Assembly (NCBI RefSeq): GCF_011745365.1
Contig: NW_024468911.1
Span: forward strand, 2,784,759-2,848,758
Direction of reading: 5' to 3'
Length of the DNA: 64,000 nucleotides
From: Cryphonectria parasitica EP155
Lineage: Eukaryota > Ascomycota > Sordariomycetes > Diaporthales > Cryphonectriaceae
In this document: positions 46,865-58,472 of the stretch, piece after piece
Position numbering within the stretch: position 1 is the stretch's first letter
Layout of the letters: each line of letters begins with the position of its first letter
Made by a program: the position numbers and the translations under genes
The notes under the pieces: model-generated
Seen by the model: the letters and a program-made list of their open reading frames with translations, nothing else
Told to the model about the DNA's origin: nothing
Databases searched by the model: none

Positions 46865-49800
46865 ATGGCGGACAAAGCGTTCGGAAAGCTTCTGGCCAAG
46901 TCCAAGTCGATCCGGCGTTCCAGAAAAGGGTCTATAGACGGCAACAGCAGTATCGCCAGCGACGACATCACCAACCTTTCGAGGGACACATCCAGCTTTG
47001 ATCCGTTCTCCCATGCGTCTCAGTCCTCATATCCTCCATCTCAAACCCCATCTCAGCTCGAGAGCGACGACAACCACAACGACAGGTCCGTCGCCGTCCA
47101 CCCTCCTCCAATCGAGAAGGGCCACGATGGAGAGTCGACGAGTCTAGTCTCCTACGACTCGGAGGAAACCATCGAGTCGTAAGTTGACTCTGTTCTCAGC
47201 GCTCAGATATGCGTCTGATGTTATCATATATGCATACTATTTTGCTTTGTTATATCAGATCTTCCCCCCTGGCCCCATATGCGACTCGCCAGTCTGGGTC
47301 GGGCCAGCACATGGCGTCTTGCAGGCGGAGCCTTTTCCCGCGGCGATCCCAATCCCTTCCCAAGTTCCCAGCTATCTGCCCTTTTTTACGGACTCTCCAT
47401 CTCGGTTGGTTCATGCTCGCTGAGGGCCAACCTCGAACTCAATCTCTCCAGTCCACATGCTCCCCACACAGCGAGACTAAAGGACTCGACCTGTCAGGGA
47501 CGTGCGGCACTGCGAGGTTACTCCCCTAGCGTCTCATATCACACACTCCATTGTCCCCCTCATCCCCCCCTGACGAGCTTGGTATAATGGGCGCCGTGGT
47601 ATAGCGTAATACTATGTAGTCGTTCGGAAACGAGGTCTCAAACCCCCCCTCTCCACAAGATTACTACGCTTGATCCTTACCTTACGCCCCCCTCCACACC
47701 CACCCATCCACCCACCCACTATTCCACAGTCAAAGCTGCAGCCATTGTCCACGTCTTACTTCAGCTGGCCTCAAGGTCGTCAATCCTCCTCGCATTCACT
47801 TTCTCACTGGTTTTCTCTTCATACCTCTAAGCCTTGTGCACCATATCACTTTTCTATCTCTTGTCATTTCTTTTTCTGTGCCTATTTTGTCCATTCGTGG
47901 CCGTTGTTTGGTCAGAAGCTCCTCCTGCCAGCTCGCTCTTCTCGCTCTGTCCGATTGCTGGCTTGGCCACCGCCGACCTCATCTCTCTCTGATGAGCTTA
48001 CCTACCTATTCTCGTACTGATCCTTCGCGGCTGTAGTCACCTCGAGCGGCCCCCTGCAGTCTCTCTTCACCCCTCCCAGATCGGCTATCTGACGACCAAC
48101 TCTCCCCTCATCCAAGCCGAGTACTATCAAGGTTCTCGCCCCTCGCAGGACACACCCACCACGGAGCAACCAACAGAAACTGACCCTTCTGGGTCGCACA
48201 ACCCGGCCGGCCTTGCGCCACCGGCTTCTCGTAATAACGGGAGATCACCATCCCCTGTGGGACGCATTAAGGGTGTCTTCAGGTCCAAGAAAAGCTTCTC
48301 GAAGCTCTCAGGGGGCAGCGATACCTCCAGCCCAGAGAGGCGTCCTGCAACCGCAAGTTCCAAGCCCTCGACCGAGTCGCTCGACGCACTCAAGATCACC
48401 GTTCCCGAGCCTTCGGCGAGCAGTTCCTCGACCGAGCCAGACACTTCCATACCACAACCAAAGGTTGCCGAGAAGACCACAGAGCAGAAGCAGGGGCTTG
48501 CTGAGCGTTTCACTCGTCGGTCGCGAGCCCAGTCCGTTGAGATCGGCACGCCGCCAAGAACCCCTCCCTCTGCCTCGGATAAGGGCACTCCTGTGATTGT
48601 CAACACCCCTCCCACGCCGACGAAGACTACCTCGCCGAGGACGTTCGAAACTCTACGCCGAGGGACCGACTCGACCAGTGGTGGCGGTTCACTCTCGGAG
48701 AGACGTGCGAGGTCTGGCTCGTCGAGCATTGTGCCTAGCAAGCTATCCTCCATCTCGTCGACACCGCTGACGCCCATCGAAAGCGTTGCTGCTACTCCTA
48801 CCAACCAGCCAACCAGCGGCTTCTTTACGTCTGTCATCTCCGCGGCCCAGAGTGCTGCCCAGAATCTCAGCAACACCATCGCCAGCACCGGCCCCAGCAA
48901 TCCCAAAAATAAAGGGTCCCCGGCCGCTCAACCACAACAGGACGACACAGCCGACGAGGACAAGGTCGAGGTCGAGCCGTCTGCGGCAGCAATCCCAAGC
49001 TCGTTGATGGAATCCCAAGAACCTGCGGTCAAGACGATAGGCATGGGTGACCTCAGTTTGAGCCAGCTGGGCATCAGCGAGCCTATCTCTCGAAGCACGA
49101 CTCCCCTAACTGCCAAGTTTCCAGAGCATCCTGATCACCGCAGATCAAGGTCCGAGTCCGCCCCGGTTGAGGTCAGTCCTGTCAAGGCCGCCATCGATGC
49201 GCCCTGGGACGATGCGCAGCGACCAATGTCCTCGTATGAAACACCGGCATATTATGGAGACAAAACGCCGCCCACAGGCAGCGTCTATGATGAGCCTTCT
49301 GGTGTCCACAGAAGCGGCAGTGTCAGGAGTGCAATCGGTCGTCGCAACAACAGGAAACGCGGGAGTACCAGTGGTACAGGCGGTACGGGGACTACTATTG
49401 GTGCTGCCCTGTCGGCTGTGAACTCGTCATTGGCTCAGCCCGCCGCGTCGCTTGCACCCAAACTTACGGGGTTTGCGGTGGCCAGCAAGAAGCGGAACCG
49501 AGATTTCCATGCGCTTTTCAAAAGTGTGCCGGACGACGACTACCTGATCGAGGACTACAGCTGTGCCCTGCAGCGGGAGATTCTGGCTCATGGGCGGCTA
49601 TACGTTTCCGAAGGACACCTATGTTTCAGCAGCAACATTCTCGGGTGGGTGACCACCTTGGTCATGAGCTTCGATGAGATCGTGTCAGTCGAGAAACGGA
49701 GCACGGCGCTGCTCTTCAAGAACGGCCTCATGATTTCTACTCTGCACGCAAAACATATTTTTGCGAGTTTTGCGAGCAGAGATTCCACATACGACTTGAT

Positions 49801-51399
49801 TGTCAAGATCTGGAAGCTGGGCCACCCTGGACTTCAGAGCTCCCTTAACGGGGTGCGACTGGACGACACGGGTGGCGACAAGACCGAGAAGATCGATGCT
49901 GGATCTGCGGTTGGGGACAGCCGAAGTGCCTCGGCATCGGAAGAAGAAGAAGAGGAGGACGAGAGCGATGACGGCGAGGATGTGTATGATGAGGACGAAG
50001 AGGAGCACGAGAGCCACGAGGCGGCTCAGGCTGCAGAGACACCTTTACAGGAGTCCGCCATCGAGAAGCCACTCACTCGCAAGGCATCAGGACTTATCGC
50101 AAACGGCGGTGCCCCATCCGAGAAGCCAAAGGATGCACCAGCGGCCCCGGCCCTAGGAGAATTTCCAGGCCCGGCCACGCATGCACCCACGGAGTGCGGC
50201 GATGCTGACACACACTACCAGAGGGTTGCAGGCGACGATACTATCCCGCTACCAATGGGCAAGGTCTACGACACATTGTTTGGGCCTGGATCTGTGGCGT
50301 GGATGACAAAATTCCTCACGGTTGATCAAAAGTGCAGAGATCTGCAACTTGACGACAAGAAGGGCTTGACTCAGGACAACAAGACGCGTTCATATACGTA
50401 TATCAAGCCTCTGAATGCCTCGATCGGACCGAAGCAAACCAAGTGTATCATAACGGAGACCTTGGAGAATTTGGACCTGGAGAAGGCCGTCAACGTCTTG
50501 ATTACGACACAAAACCCAGACGTCCCGAGTGGCAATGTCTTTAGCGTCAAAACCAAGTACTGTCTTTCATGGGGCGAGCATAACTCTACCCGGGTTCAAA
50601 TCAGCTGTGTTGTGGAGTGGACAGGCAAGAGCTGGCTCAAAGGTATCGTCCTCTTCCCCGCCTCACACCGTGACCCCCTCTCCCTCCTGGAAATAACAAA
50701 GTATCTAATCTATTTGGCAAAACAGGACCTATTGAGAACGGTGCTTACGATGGACAAGGGCAGTATTGCAAGGATCTCTTCGTCGCCCTGAAGGCTGCCG
50801 TCTCCAAGCGCTCCTCAGCGGCTGCGAATGGGGCTGGAGGTAAAACCCGGAAGAGAGGCAAGAAAGGAAAGACCGCTGCAGCCGCAAACGTCGCAAGTGA
50901 CAATGAAGACGCGGCAAAGGGTTCTTCCAAGCAAGACTGGGGCATCTTGGAACCATTGCATGGCATTCTCGGCCCGGTGGTCGATATCGGCAAGCCTTTG
51001 CTTACGGGAAATGTTGTCTACGGCCTGCTGGTTGGTCTCCTGGTGGCCGCCTGGTTCGGATTCGGGTTCACGAACAAACCTGTGCCTGGGCCCTACGGAG
51101 CTCCCTTGGGTCTCTATGGGTACCCTGACCGGCTGGCTGCATATGAGGAGATGTGGCGACGCGAGGAGAGCGAGCTATGGGAATGGCTGGAGGAGCGCGT
51201 CGGCATGGACCGCCTGCACAGCGGGGAGCCGCAACCGCGGAAGAGGGTGGTAGAGGCGCGCACCTTGGAGGAGAGGCTTCGTGAAGACCGCATGGACGAG
51301 CGGGAGATCAAGGATGCCATCAAGATCACGGAGGAGAAATTGAAGGTCCTAAAGTCGGTCGTGGAAAAGAGCGAACAGACCACAACTTCGGTCAACTAA
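46865..51399 (+). CDS. GRAM-VASt sterol-transfer protein (Lam/Ltc family)
   Basis: Exons 46865-47178, 48037-50642 and 50726-51399 give 1197 aa. Intron 1 is unusually long (858 nt; GTAAGT donor, CTGTAG acceptor, phase 2). Intron 2 joins SWLKG to PIENGAYDGQGQYCKD. Residues 1-580 are mostly disordered and Ser/Thr/Pro-rich. A GRAM domain starts near residue 590 (FHALFKSVPDDDYLIEDYSC, LCFSSNILGWVTTLVM). An acidic linker (EEEEEDESDDGED) leads to the VASt domain at about 820-990 (YDTLFGPGSVAWMTKFL, NASIGPKQTKCIITE), a StART-like sterol-binding fold. One membrane helix near residues 1066-1090 (VVYGLLVGLLVAAWFGF) anchors it, and a charged helical tail follows. Family members sit at ER contact sites and move ergosterol between ER and plasma membrane or vacuole. 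A single VASt domain is visible. Confidence 0.92.
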
Positions 51400-51467
51400 A
51401 AAGACGGCGGCGACTGGGGAGGGGAGAACAAGGTACGGGATGGAAAACCTCTCCTACGCATTGAACC

Positions 51468-51495
51468 TTTTTTTTTTTTTTTTTTTTTTTTTTTT
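51468..51495. repeat. 28-nt T homopolymer
   Basis: An uninterrupted thymine run shortly after the stop codon of the Lam-type gene. It could be poly(A)-related or a plain homopolymer. Confidence 0.9.
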
Positions 51496-51949
51496 GGTAT
51501 ACTTTTGTGTATGTTAGTACATACTGTCTTTCTATTTCTCTCCTTTCTTTTTGTTTCTTCTTCTTTTCAATTCTGTCTTTAGCGAGCATTAGCAACGGAG
51601 TGTAAAGTATGGTTGGTAGGGGTGGGCAAGCTCTATTACATCTCAACTAAGAGGGGGCCAGGTACATGTTGTATCATACAAATACATAGACTGTACTAGT
51701 ATCATTTCGAATCTGGTGCGAAAACAAAATACAAAATTGGCCGAGTTTTACATTGCTTTCAGAGTTAGAGGGCCCAGGATTACGTGGCTATCTATGTATA
51801 AGTTTTAACGGTGAACAAGTTGTAGAAAAGGGAGGGAGGTATCAGGACCAATGATCTTGCTGGATGTATGATGTACTTTGTGATGTTTTGGTTCTTTTGT
51901 TCTTTTCTTCCCTCTATATGCCTTTTTTTTTCTTTTTCTTTTCAAGTAC

Positions 51950-51975
51950 ACACACACACACACATATATATATAT

Positions 51976-52006
<31 letters not shown>

Positions 52007-52010
52007 TTGT
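51950..52010. repeat. (CA)n-(TA)n-(TG)n inverted microsatellite
   Basis: CA repeats pass into TA repeats and then into TG repeats, so the left half is nearly the reverse complement of the right half. Such DNA can form a hairpin or cruciform. Confidence 0.85.
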
Positions 52011-52066
52011 GTGTGTTTGTGTGCATTGTGCGTATTCGTGTGTATGCGTGTCTACAGAATAATCCA

Positions 52067-52408
52067 TCACTTCTGTTGTATCAACCCTCCTACATCTTCT
52101 AACCGAATATTCTCAGGAGGCGCACCGCGATCTATCCGTCCCCATCCTGCATGCCACTCCGGCGCAGCACCACCAGCATGACCAGCACGGTTTTCTCTAC
52201 TGTCATCATCATAGTCATCATCGCCGTGGCTGGTTAACGCCCTCCTCCCACAAGAGGAGCTACTACTCGCGCCCCCACGCGACCCCGCCGTGACGCTCCT
52301 GTGATGCTGTCCCGCCCTCGTCCTCCTCCACCACTGCCCTTTTCTCCTCGCCGGCAGTGGCCTGCCCGTGTTTAGATCTGTGCCTGTCCTCGCGCTGGTC
52401 CACATACT

Positions 52409-52440
<32 letters not shown>

Positions 52441-54871
52441 TGCCTCTTGCGCTGGCTGTCCGCGGATAGGCGAACCCGGCGGGCTTTCCGCCCAGAAAAG
52501 GGTTCATCATGCGGCGTGCGGGCCCGAGCCATCGTCGGCCTCGGCTGCTGCTACTACTGCGGGCGGTGGCCAGGTCGACGTGGGCTATGCTCCCGTTGAC
52601 GCCTGCGTTGTAGCTCGTGGGGTCCTCGCCGGCGAGCTCCTCGAGGGTGAGCCCCTTGGTCTCGGGGATGAGCAGGGAGGCGAGGGTGCCGCAGAGCATG
52701 AACAGGGCGAACAGGCGCATCAGGCTTCCCAGCCACGGGTTGCTGCTGCTGCAGCGCGGCCCAAAGCAGTCGTCTTGCCGTGTTGCGAGCATGGGGATGG
52801 AGATGACCTGGGCGACGATGGCGCCGGCTTTCCCTGCGGCGGCGGAGAGGCCGTGGGCGGTGGCGCGGTACCGGGTGGGGAAGCACTCGCCCGGGACGAT
52901 GAAGGTGGTTGTGTTGGGCCCGAGGTTGAAGAAGAACTGGGCCAGGACGTAGAGGGCCAGCAGGGCGCTCGACGAGAGGCGGTGGTAGGCGAAGCCGATG
53001 ACGCAGAAGATGATGGTGAGGACGAGGAAGCCGAGGACCTGGAGGGGCTTGCGGCCCAGCGAGTCGATGGAGAAGATGGCGACCCAGTAGCCTGGGAGGG
53101 ACCCCGCGACGGCGAGGATGATGGAGCCCACGGCGGTGTTGTAGAGCTGGGTGTAGAGAGAGGCGCCGTTGGAGTAGCCAATGGCGGCCAGGACGAGGGC
53201 GTTGTTGAGCCCGAGGCCGTAGAAGGCGAGGTCCTGGAAGAGAGGAGAAGGTTGTCAGTTCTGTATGGGTTTCGCCTTGCAAGAGAAAGAGAGAAAGGTC
53301 CCTATTCTTGTGCCAAACAAGATTCTCTATTGTCACACTTACAAGAAAGAACCAGGACAGAGTGGTACCCATGAGAACTCGAAAGTTCTTCCACTGTCCA
53401 AAGTACGATGTCAGATCCCGCCACGACGCAGCGGGCACCGAGAGGGATGGCCCAGACAGCTTCTTCAGCCGAGCCTGCCTGACAATGTCCACCTCCCCTT
53501 TGCCCTTGCTCGCCATAAAGGCCTGGATATCAGCATCGGCCATCTCGACGTCGTGAGCAACGTCGAAAGTGTATCTAGGTCTGTAGATTTCCCATAGAAG
53601 GATGGTGATAATAAATAATTAGTCTTGGGAGGAAGAAAGAGAAAGCAAAAAGAGAGAGAGAGAGAGAGTCCATCATTGAAGATGGAAGGGAAACAAAAAG
53701 ATCATACGTTTCTGGGATTGTGAGCCTGTAATACAAGGCAAAGCACGCAGGAAGTGCTCCCATGCCCACGATGATGCGCCAGCATCTATCTGCCGCGGTT
53801 TGGCAACTGTAGTCACACTCTGATAAATCCGAGACGCCCGCGAAGGAACCCTTGAATGCCGCCGTCACGATCAGGGCTACGATGGCCGCGACCAGTTGGC
53901 CGACGCCCTGCATGGAGAAGACACCTGCCATCATGGCGCCTCGCCATCTTGTGGGTGCGAATCTGCACACACACACACACACAAGTGTCAGTGAGGATCG
54001 TGCAAGCGAATGAGGGGTGGTTAAATGAAGAAAATAATATGCTGGGTGGGACGTACTCGCTCATGATGACGGATGACAGAGGATAGTCGCCACCAATTCC
54101 AATACCCTGAAGATTTATCATCAAGACTCAGCAGCCATCCCAAGTTCTCATCTCTTGTCACTGGAAGGGGACTTTTCACCCCCAACCCCAAGACCCAACT
54201 TACCATCATGACCCTCCAAAAGGTCAACAAGGCCGTCGAGCTCATCGACTGGCTCGGGCTGACCATGGCAAAGAGCAACGTCGAGACCACAATGATAATC
54301 AACTCAATCCCATACATCCTCCGACGCCCAAATGCATCAGCCATCCATCCAAACACGATCTGCCCGAGAATAATGCCCGCGCTTGCAGATGCCTTCAACG
54401 CCTGCGACACAGGCGTCGGCAGCACGCCGTCGTTCCCACCGAACCCATAGCGGGCATCCTCTGCAGGTCCTGACCAGAAGGCAAGCCCCAGGAAGATGGT
54501 GATCAGGTTGATGGCGAAGATGTCATAGCTGTCGAGGAAGAAGCCCACGCCCGCGACGAGTATAGCTCGGATGTGATAAGGTCTGAAGGGAACCTTGTCG
54601 ATCTCAGATAATGCCAGCCGTCGTCTCAAGTTCGGATCGGCGATATGAGAGTAGTCGTTGGCTATGGTGGTTCATTTTTGCGGCCTTTCAGTTAGCCTTG
54701 TGGCCTTTGGCTGGGCTTTCCTCAGCGACAGCCGCGAGGATGACGCTCTGCGAGGATGACGCTCGTGGAGGATGATACTCCTGGAGGAAGGTGTGGTAGC
54801 ATACCGAAATTGTGAAAGGCACGATCGCCACCATACGCCCTGTATATTCCTCCTTCTGGCAGCGAGCTCAT
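52067..54871 (-). CDS. pho84: PHO84-type high-affinity phosphate:H+ symporter (MFS)
   Basis: Six minus-strand exons, 54871-54805, 54661-54204, 54106-54057, 53962-53708, 53580-53343 and 53233-52067, give 744 aa; all phases agree. The N-terminus (MSSLPEGGIYRAYGGDRAFH, NFANDYSHIADP, RRRLALSEIDKVPF) and GIGIGGDYPLSSVIMSE match the phosphate:H+ symporter family. Other landmarks are GFFLDSYDIFAINL, FGWMADAFGRRRMYG, FAPTRWRGAMMAGVF, GPNTTTFIVPGECFPTRYRA and LIPETKGLTLEEL, giving the usual 12 membrane helices and a central cytosolic loop. The permease takes up inorganic phosphate at the plasma membrane and in fungi is normally induced by phosphate starvation. The C-terminal tail after the last helix is about 180 residues, far longer than in yeast Pho84, and carries an 11-residue poly-Gly and an Asp-rich stretch. 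Long opposite-strand frames here are shadows. Confidence 0.93.
52411..52440. repeat. GCC trinucleotide repeat encoding poly-Gly
   Basis: About ten CCG/GCC units on the plus strand, read on the minus strand as Gly codons in the permease tail. Confidence 0.85.
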
Positions 54872-56865
54872 GCTGATATGCTGTTGGGGGACCTGGTCAT
54901 GAAGGCTCGCTGCTGCTTAGCATGCCGCATGCTTTCCGTCCATCGAGGACGCAGAGAGATCTTGTCTGTTTCCTGACCAGCCTGTCCTAGAAGACGTCCC
55001 CTCACTGCTCAGGAAAGACGGTATATGTCTTGAAGAAATTCTCCAGGAGGTCAAAGAATATTGCGCGGATCCTGACAAGGCAGACGGTTGTCGAACACAG
55101 CGTGCGTCTCTTGAGGCTGAGATAGTCGTCTTTTGGAACCCACGAGGACGAGATTCTAGAAGAACACCAAGAAGAACGGGACGAAAGTTAATGCAACTAG
55201 TACCTCGGCCCGTCCGGAATATATCACGCCCCAGCAGTAGCAAAAGCAGCGAGTAAGGCTCTTTTGCAACCACGGTACTACAGGTCAGCGGGTGGCGTAC
55301 CTGATTTAACTAAGGCTCCAGGATAAGGCGGCGTTACAGCGACATGGGGAGCCTCATTTGCTGCGCATGAGACGGACTCGGTCCAAGGAACCAAAGAGAT
55401 CACAAAGCAAGCAAAGGAGGACTTGCTGTTGGTGGCTAGTTGGCGAGCGCTGGAGCTGCAGCCTTACTGGCACTGACACACAGACTGACAGTCAAAGGAT
55501 CGGCGTGCTGATAAAGTGAGGAGAGGTGTTCATTAGTAATGTGTAGCATCGCGCATGTTCTTGGCGAGGGAAGCAAACCTATCCTTGTGCTGCCGTGCTA
55601 CCCCTCCCATTCTTCCAAGGTGTGGCACGTTTCTACTGCGCAACACGCCCAACGAGGGTGCCAAAATGCAAGCCCCGTTGCACGACGCCTCTTCTTCTGC
55701 TGCAGCCAGCCCCCCACGGCTTGTCGCAATAGTACGCGCAATTTGTTATAGTACAAATCTGGGATTACGCGCCTGTCGCGATTAGGTAGGGACTTCGTCC
55801 AGGTTTACGAGAAGCTTGATTCAGCTGGGTCTTATTGTTTTATTTCCGAAAGAGGGGGGGGGGGGAGGTTTCGCCCGCCGGCGGCCTGGCGCCATGCAGG
55901 TCAGCAGTACTTTTTTTCGGCTGCATAAATTTGTCGAGAGGGGTTTGGGCCTGTCCGGGGCACGATAAACCTCGCCGCGAACCCCTTGGACCCAAGATAC
56001 CTGCCTCTTTGAGGGTGGACGCCCCGCCGTTGGTGTACGCCCGTATGCGCCCTGAACAGCCTGAGCCAGCTTTCCACTCCAAACCCCCTTTTCAATGCAA
56101 CCAATCCACGCTTGTTGCAGGAAGATGATGATTGACAAATTACTACTGGATAGTAGTAGTACATAGCAGTAGACCTGACCATGCTCCGTTGTATACTTCA
56201 GGGGGTTTCTCGAGACTCATCCAAAGAGCGGCGACTGGCTGCAGCAGATGTAAGTGGCTGAAATCCATCGAATCTGCCCACGTGCCCCCCGCCCCCCCCC
56301 CCCCCCTTGGCGTCTAGTAACCCATTGTTTTCGACCATGTGCTTTTCTGGTGACACTTCGCGCACGTTGCATGAACGAGATAGAACGAAGATCTGCCCTC
56401 CTACCTTTTTCTTTTCCCTCTTCCTTTTCTTTCTCCATCGATCAATTTACACACAGAGAGAGTTAGTTGACGATGACCAACTTGAAGTAACAAATCATGC
56501 CGTACTGCCAAGGTGGAGAACTCCGAGACATCGACCGCTGGGCTGGGTTCCCCCGTCACTGGCGTCGGTCGCAAGTAGATGGATGGTTGATCTTTGATTC
56601 GGAACTCCATCCTCATCCCGTCTGTCCCTCGCCTTTCACTAGAACCAAGCTTGAACCCAAGCCGGCGGGTTGAACGCCGTAAGCACCAACCCTTCATATG
56701 GAAGAAAAGAGAAAGAAAAAACTCCCACCAGAAGACCGCCCAAAGTGCCAGAAACGCTGAATCACGAGTTGAACATAATCCAATCTTGCTTCGCTTTTGC
56801 GCAGTTGTCCCAAATCTCTTTCCGAGGATCGACGTGTGGCAACAACCTCTTCTTTCTTCCCACCT
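54872..56865. other. Intergenic, contains one possible gene remnant
   Basis: Upstream of the permease and downstream of homoserine acetyltransferase. A start-less protein-like frame lies at 54921-55256. Homopolymers are a 12-nt G run (55854-55865) and a 15-nt C run (56292-56306). Nothing else is supported. Confidence 0.5.
54921..55256 (+). pseudogene. Possible orphan exon or gene remnant
   Basis: A plus-strand frame of 111 codons with no usable ATG, preceded by a TTAG acceptor-like site, ends at TAA. Part of it is strikingly protein-like (LEDVPSLLRKDGICLEEILQ, then EVKEYCADPDKADGCR and LEAEIVVFWNPRG). It begins about 50 bp upstream of the permease start codon and runs away from it. It may be the 3' end of a gene whose front is lost, or a chance frame. 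No family is recognised. Confidence 0.25.
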
Positions 56866-58472
56866 CTACCAAGCCGTGATATCCTCCACTTCAGCTTCGC
56901 CAAACGTGCTACTCTTGGTCAGCTGACCGGCGGAGCTCACGATAGCCGCCGGTTCGCCGTCTTTTTGCATGATGTCGGGAAGGACCTCGTGGAGGAACTC
57001 CAGGATGTACTTGTTGACCTGCTCGAACTGGAGCAGGAATGCATCGTGACCCTCAGGGCTCTCGATCTTCCCGAGCCTGGCGTTTCTGATATGCTCAGCC
57101 AGCTCCTGCTGCTCGGCAAAGGTGAACAGACCGTCGCTCTCGATGCCCAGGACCAGAGCCGGCTGTTCGATAAGGGCGAGGGCTTCCGCAACGGTCGGAG
57201 CACGGTCACGGGACACGTCGTGGGTGTCCAACTTCCTCGTTATGGCGATGTAACAGTTGCTGTCAAAACGCTTGACGAATTTCCCTCCTTGGTACCTCAG
57301 ATAGGACTGGGCGGAGAAGTACGTCGAGCTGGGCACGTTCTCCCCTCCTGCGAGACTCTCCTGCCTTGGGCCATGGAACTGAGGATCCAATGCCTGCTCG
57401 GCCGCACCGTCAGCTCCTGGTGCTGCTGGGCTGCTGGCCTCACTCGCCCGCGGTGTCTGGCTTGTCCTTCTTGAGTTGGCGGGTCGATTGATCTTGTGCC
57501 CATCATTGTGTATATTGAAGTGAGCTTCCGAGGGGGTGCTGGGCCGAGATCTTTCACGGATTGTCTGGCGCCTTGAAGGATCGGGAGTGTTCCGGCCGAA
57601 ACGAGACTCGAATGAGTTGCGACTACGATAAGTCAAGAGCGCGGACATCCTCGCTGCCCCAAGACCTGTGGAAGGCGGGTCGTCGAAGGAGTAGTAGCCG
57701 TCATTATACTTGGGATCGGCGTAGATGCTCTGCCTCTGTGCCTCACCCCAGCTGATGCACCATGCGCTGTGCCGGCTGGATGTTGCGATGGGCACGATAG
57801 AACGAACATAGTCTTTGCCAAAGTAGGCCCACTCGAGCACCAGCATTCCACCCATGGAGCCACCGACGACGGCAGCGACCTGTTTGACCCCCAGGTCCTC
57901 CAGAAGCAGCCGGTGAAGCCTGTGAAGTGAATCAGATTAGACAGCCGCCGCATATGTCCATGCCGAGAGCGTAGGCGACCTACCGAACATCGTCACGTAT
58001 TGTGGTCAGAGGAAACTCAGGCCCATATCTTTCATTGCTGCTGTCTCCATCCTTGGCGGTCACTGGACTGGCGGTGCCATACGGACTGCCCAAGCTGTTC
58101 ATGCAGACCACGAAGAAGCGAGACACATCAAACGCACGCCCGTTCCCACCCAGTAACGGCCCCCACCAGTCACCTACATCAGCACTGCCGGTCAGAGCAT
58201 GACATATCACCATGGCGTTGTTTCCGGATGGAGACAGTTTTCCCTTGGTGGTGTACGCGACAGGGACATTTTGTAATGTCACGCCAGACTCGAGAGTGAA
58301 GGATGGTATCACTGCAATCTGCTGGTCTGGGATCAAGCCTGAGAATGGATTCTCGACCTGTGATTGTATTCTTTCTTGCATGTATTCAGCCACTGGTCAT
58401 TATGCGCATTGTCTCTGTCCAAGACGCCAGCTTACCATATTTGCAGCCGTCACGGCCATTTGTGGTTGTCAT
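56866..58472 (-). CDS. met2: Homoserine O-acetyltransferase (Met2)
   Basis: Three minus-strand exons, 58472-58436, 58392-57984 and 57919-56866, give 499 aa. The enzyme transfers acetyl from acetyl-CoA to homoserine, the first committed step to methionine in fungi. It is an alpha/beta hydrolase: QQIAVIPSFTLESGVTLQNV, then PVAYTTKGKLSPSGNNAMVI and HALTGSADVGDWWGPLLG at the front. The nucleophile is in GGSMGG (Ser170), the acid is Asp411 (GIESDGLF) and the base is His440 (SPEGHDAFL). A disordered insert of about 75 residues (SRRQTIRERSRPSTPSEAH and RRTSQTPRASEASSPAAP) lies in the lid region, as in other fungal Met2 proteins. Intron 1 is only 43 nt by this model. An acceptor 18 nt further on (GCAAG) is also in phase and would give a 61-nt intron and 493 aa. 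Confidence 0.94.

Larger units (their letters stand above)
51400..52066. other. Convergent intergenic region with repeats
   Basis: Between the stop codons of the Lam-type gene and the phosphate permease. It contains a 28-nt T run (51468-51495) and a CA/TA/TG inverted microsatellite (about 51,950-52,010). Confidence 0.7.

Noticed and set aside
47588..47645. tRNA-like stretch inside the long intron of the Lam-type gene
   Set aside because: Superficial cloverleaf resemblance, but the T-loop and A-box consensus bases are absent.
52580..53374. 264-aa plus-strand frame opposite the phosphate permease
   Set aside because: Antisense shadow; Gly/Glu/Val-rich composition typical of the reverse of membrane-protein codons.
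52554..53543. 329-aa minus-strand frame overlapping two permease exons
   Set aside because: Real in exon 5 only; after the donor at 53342 it reads the intron and then exon 6 in the wrong frame, giving Pro/Arg/His repeats.
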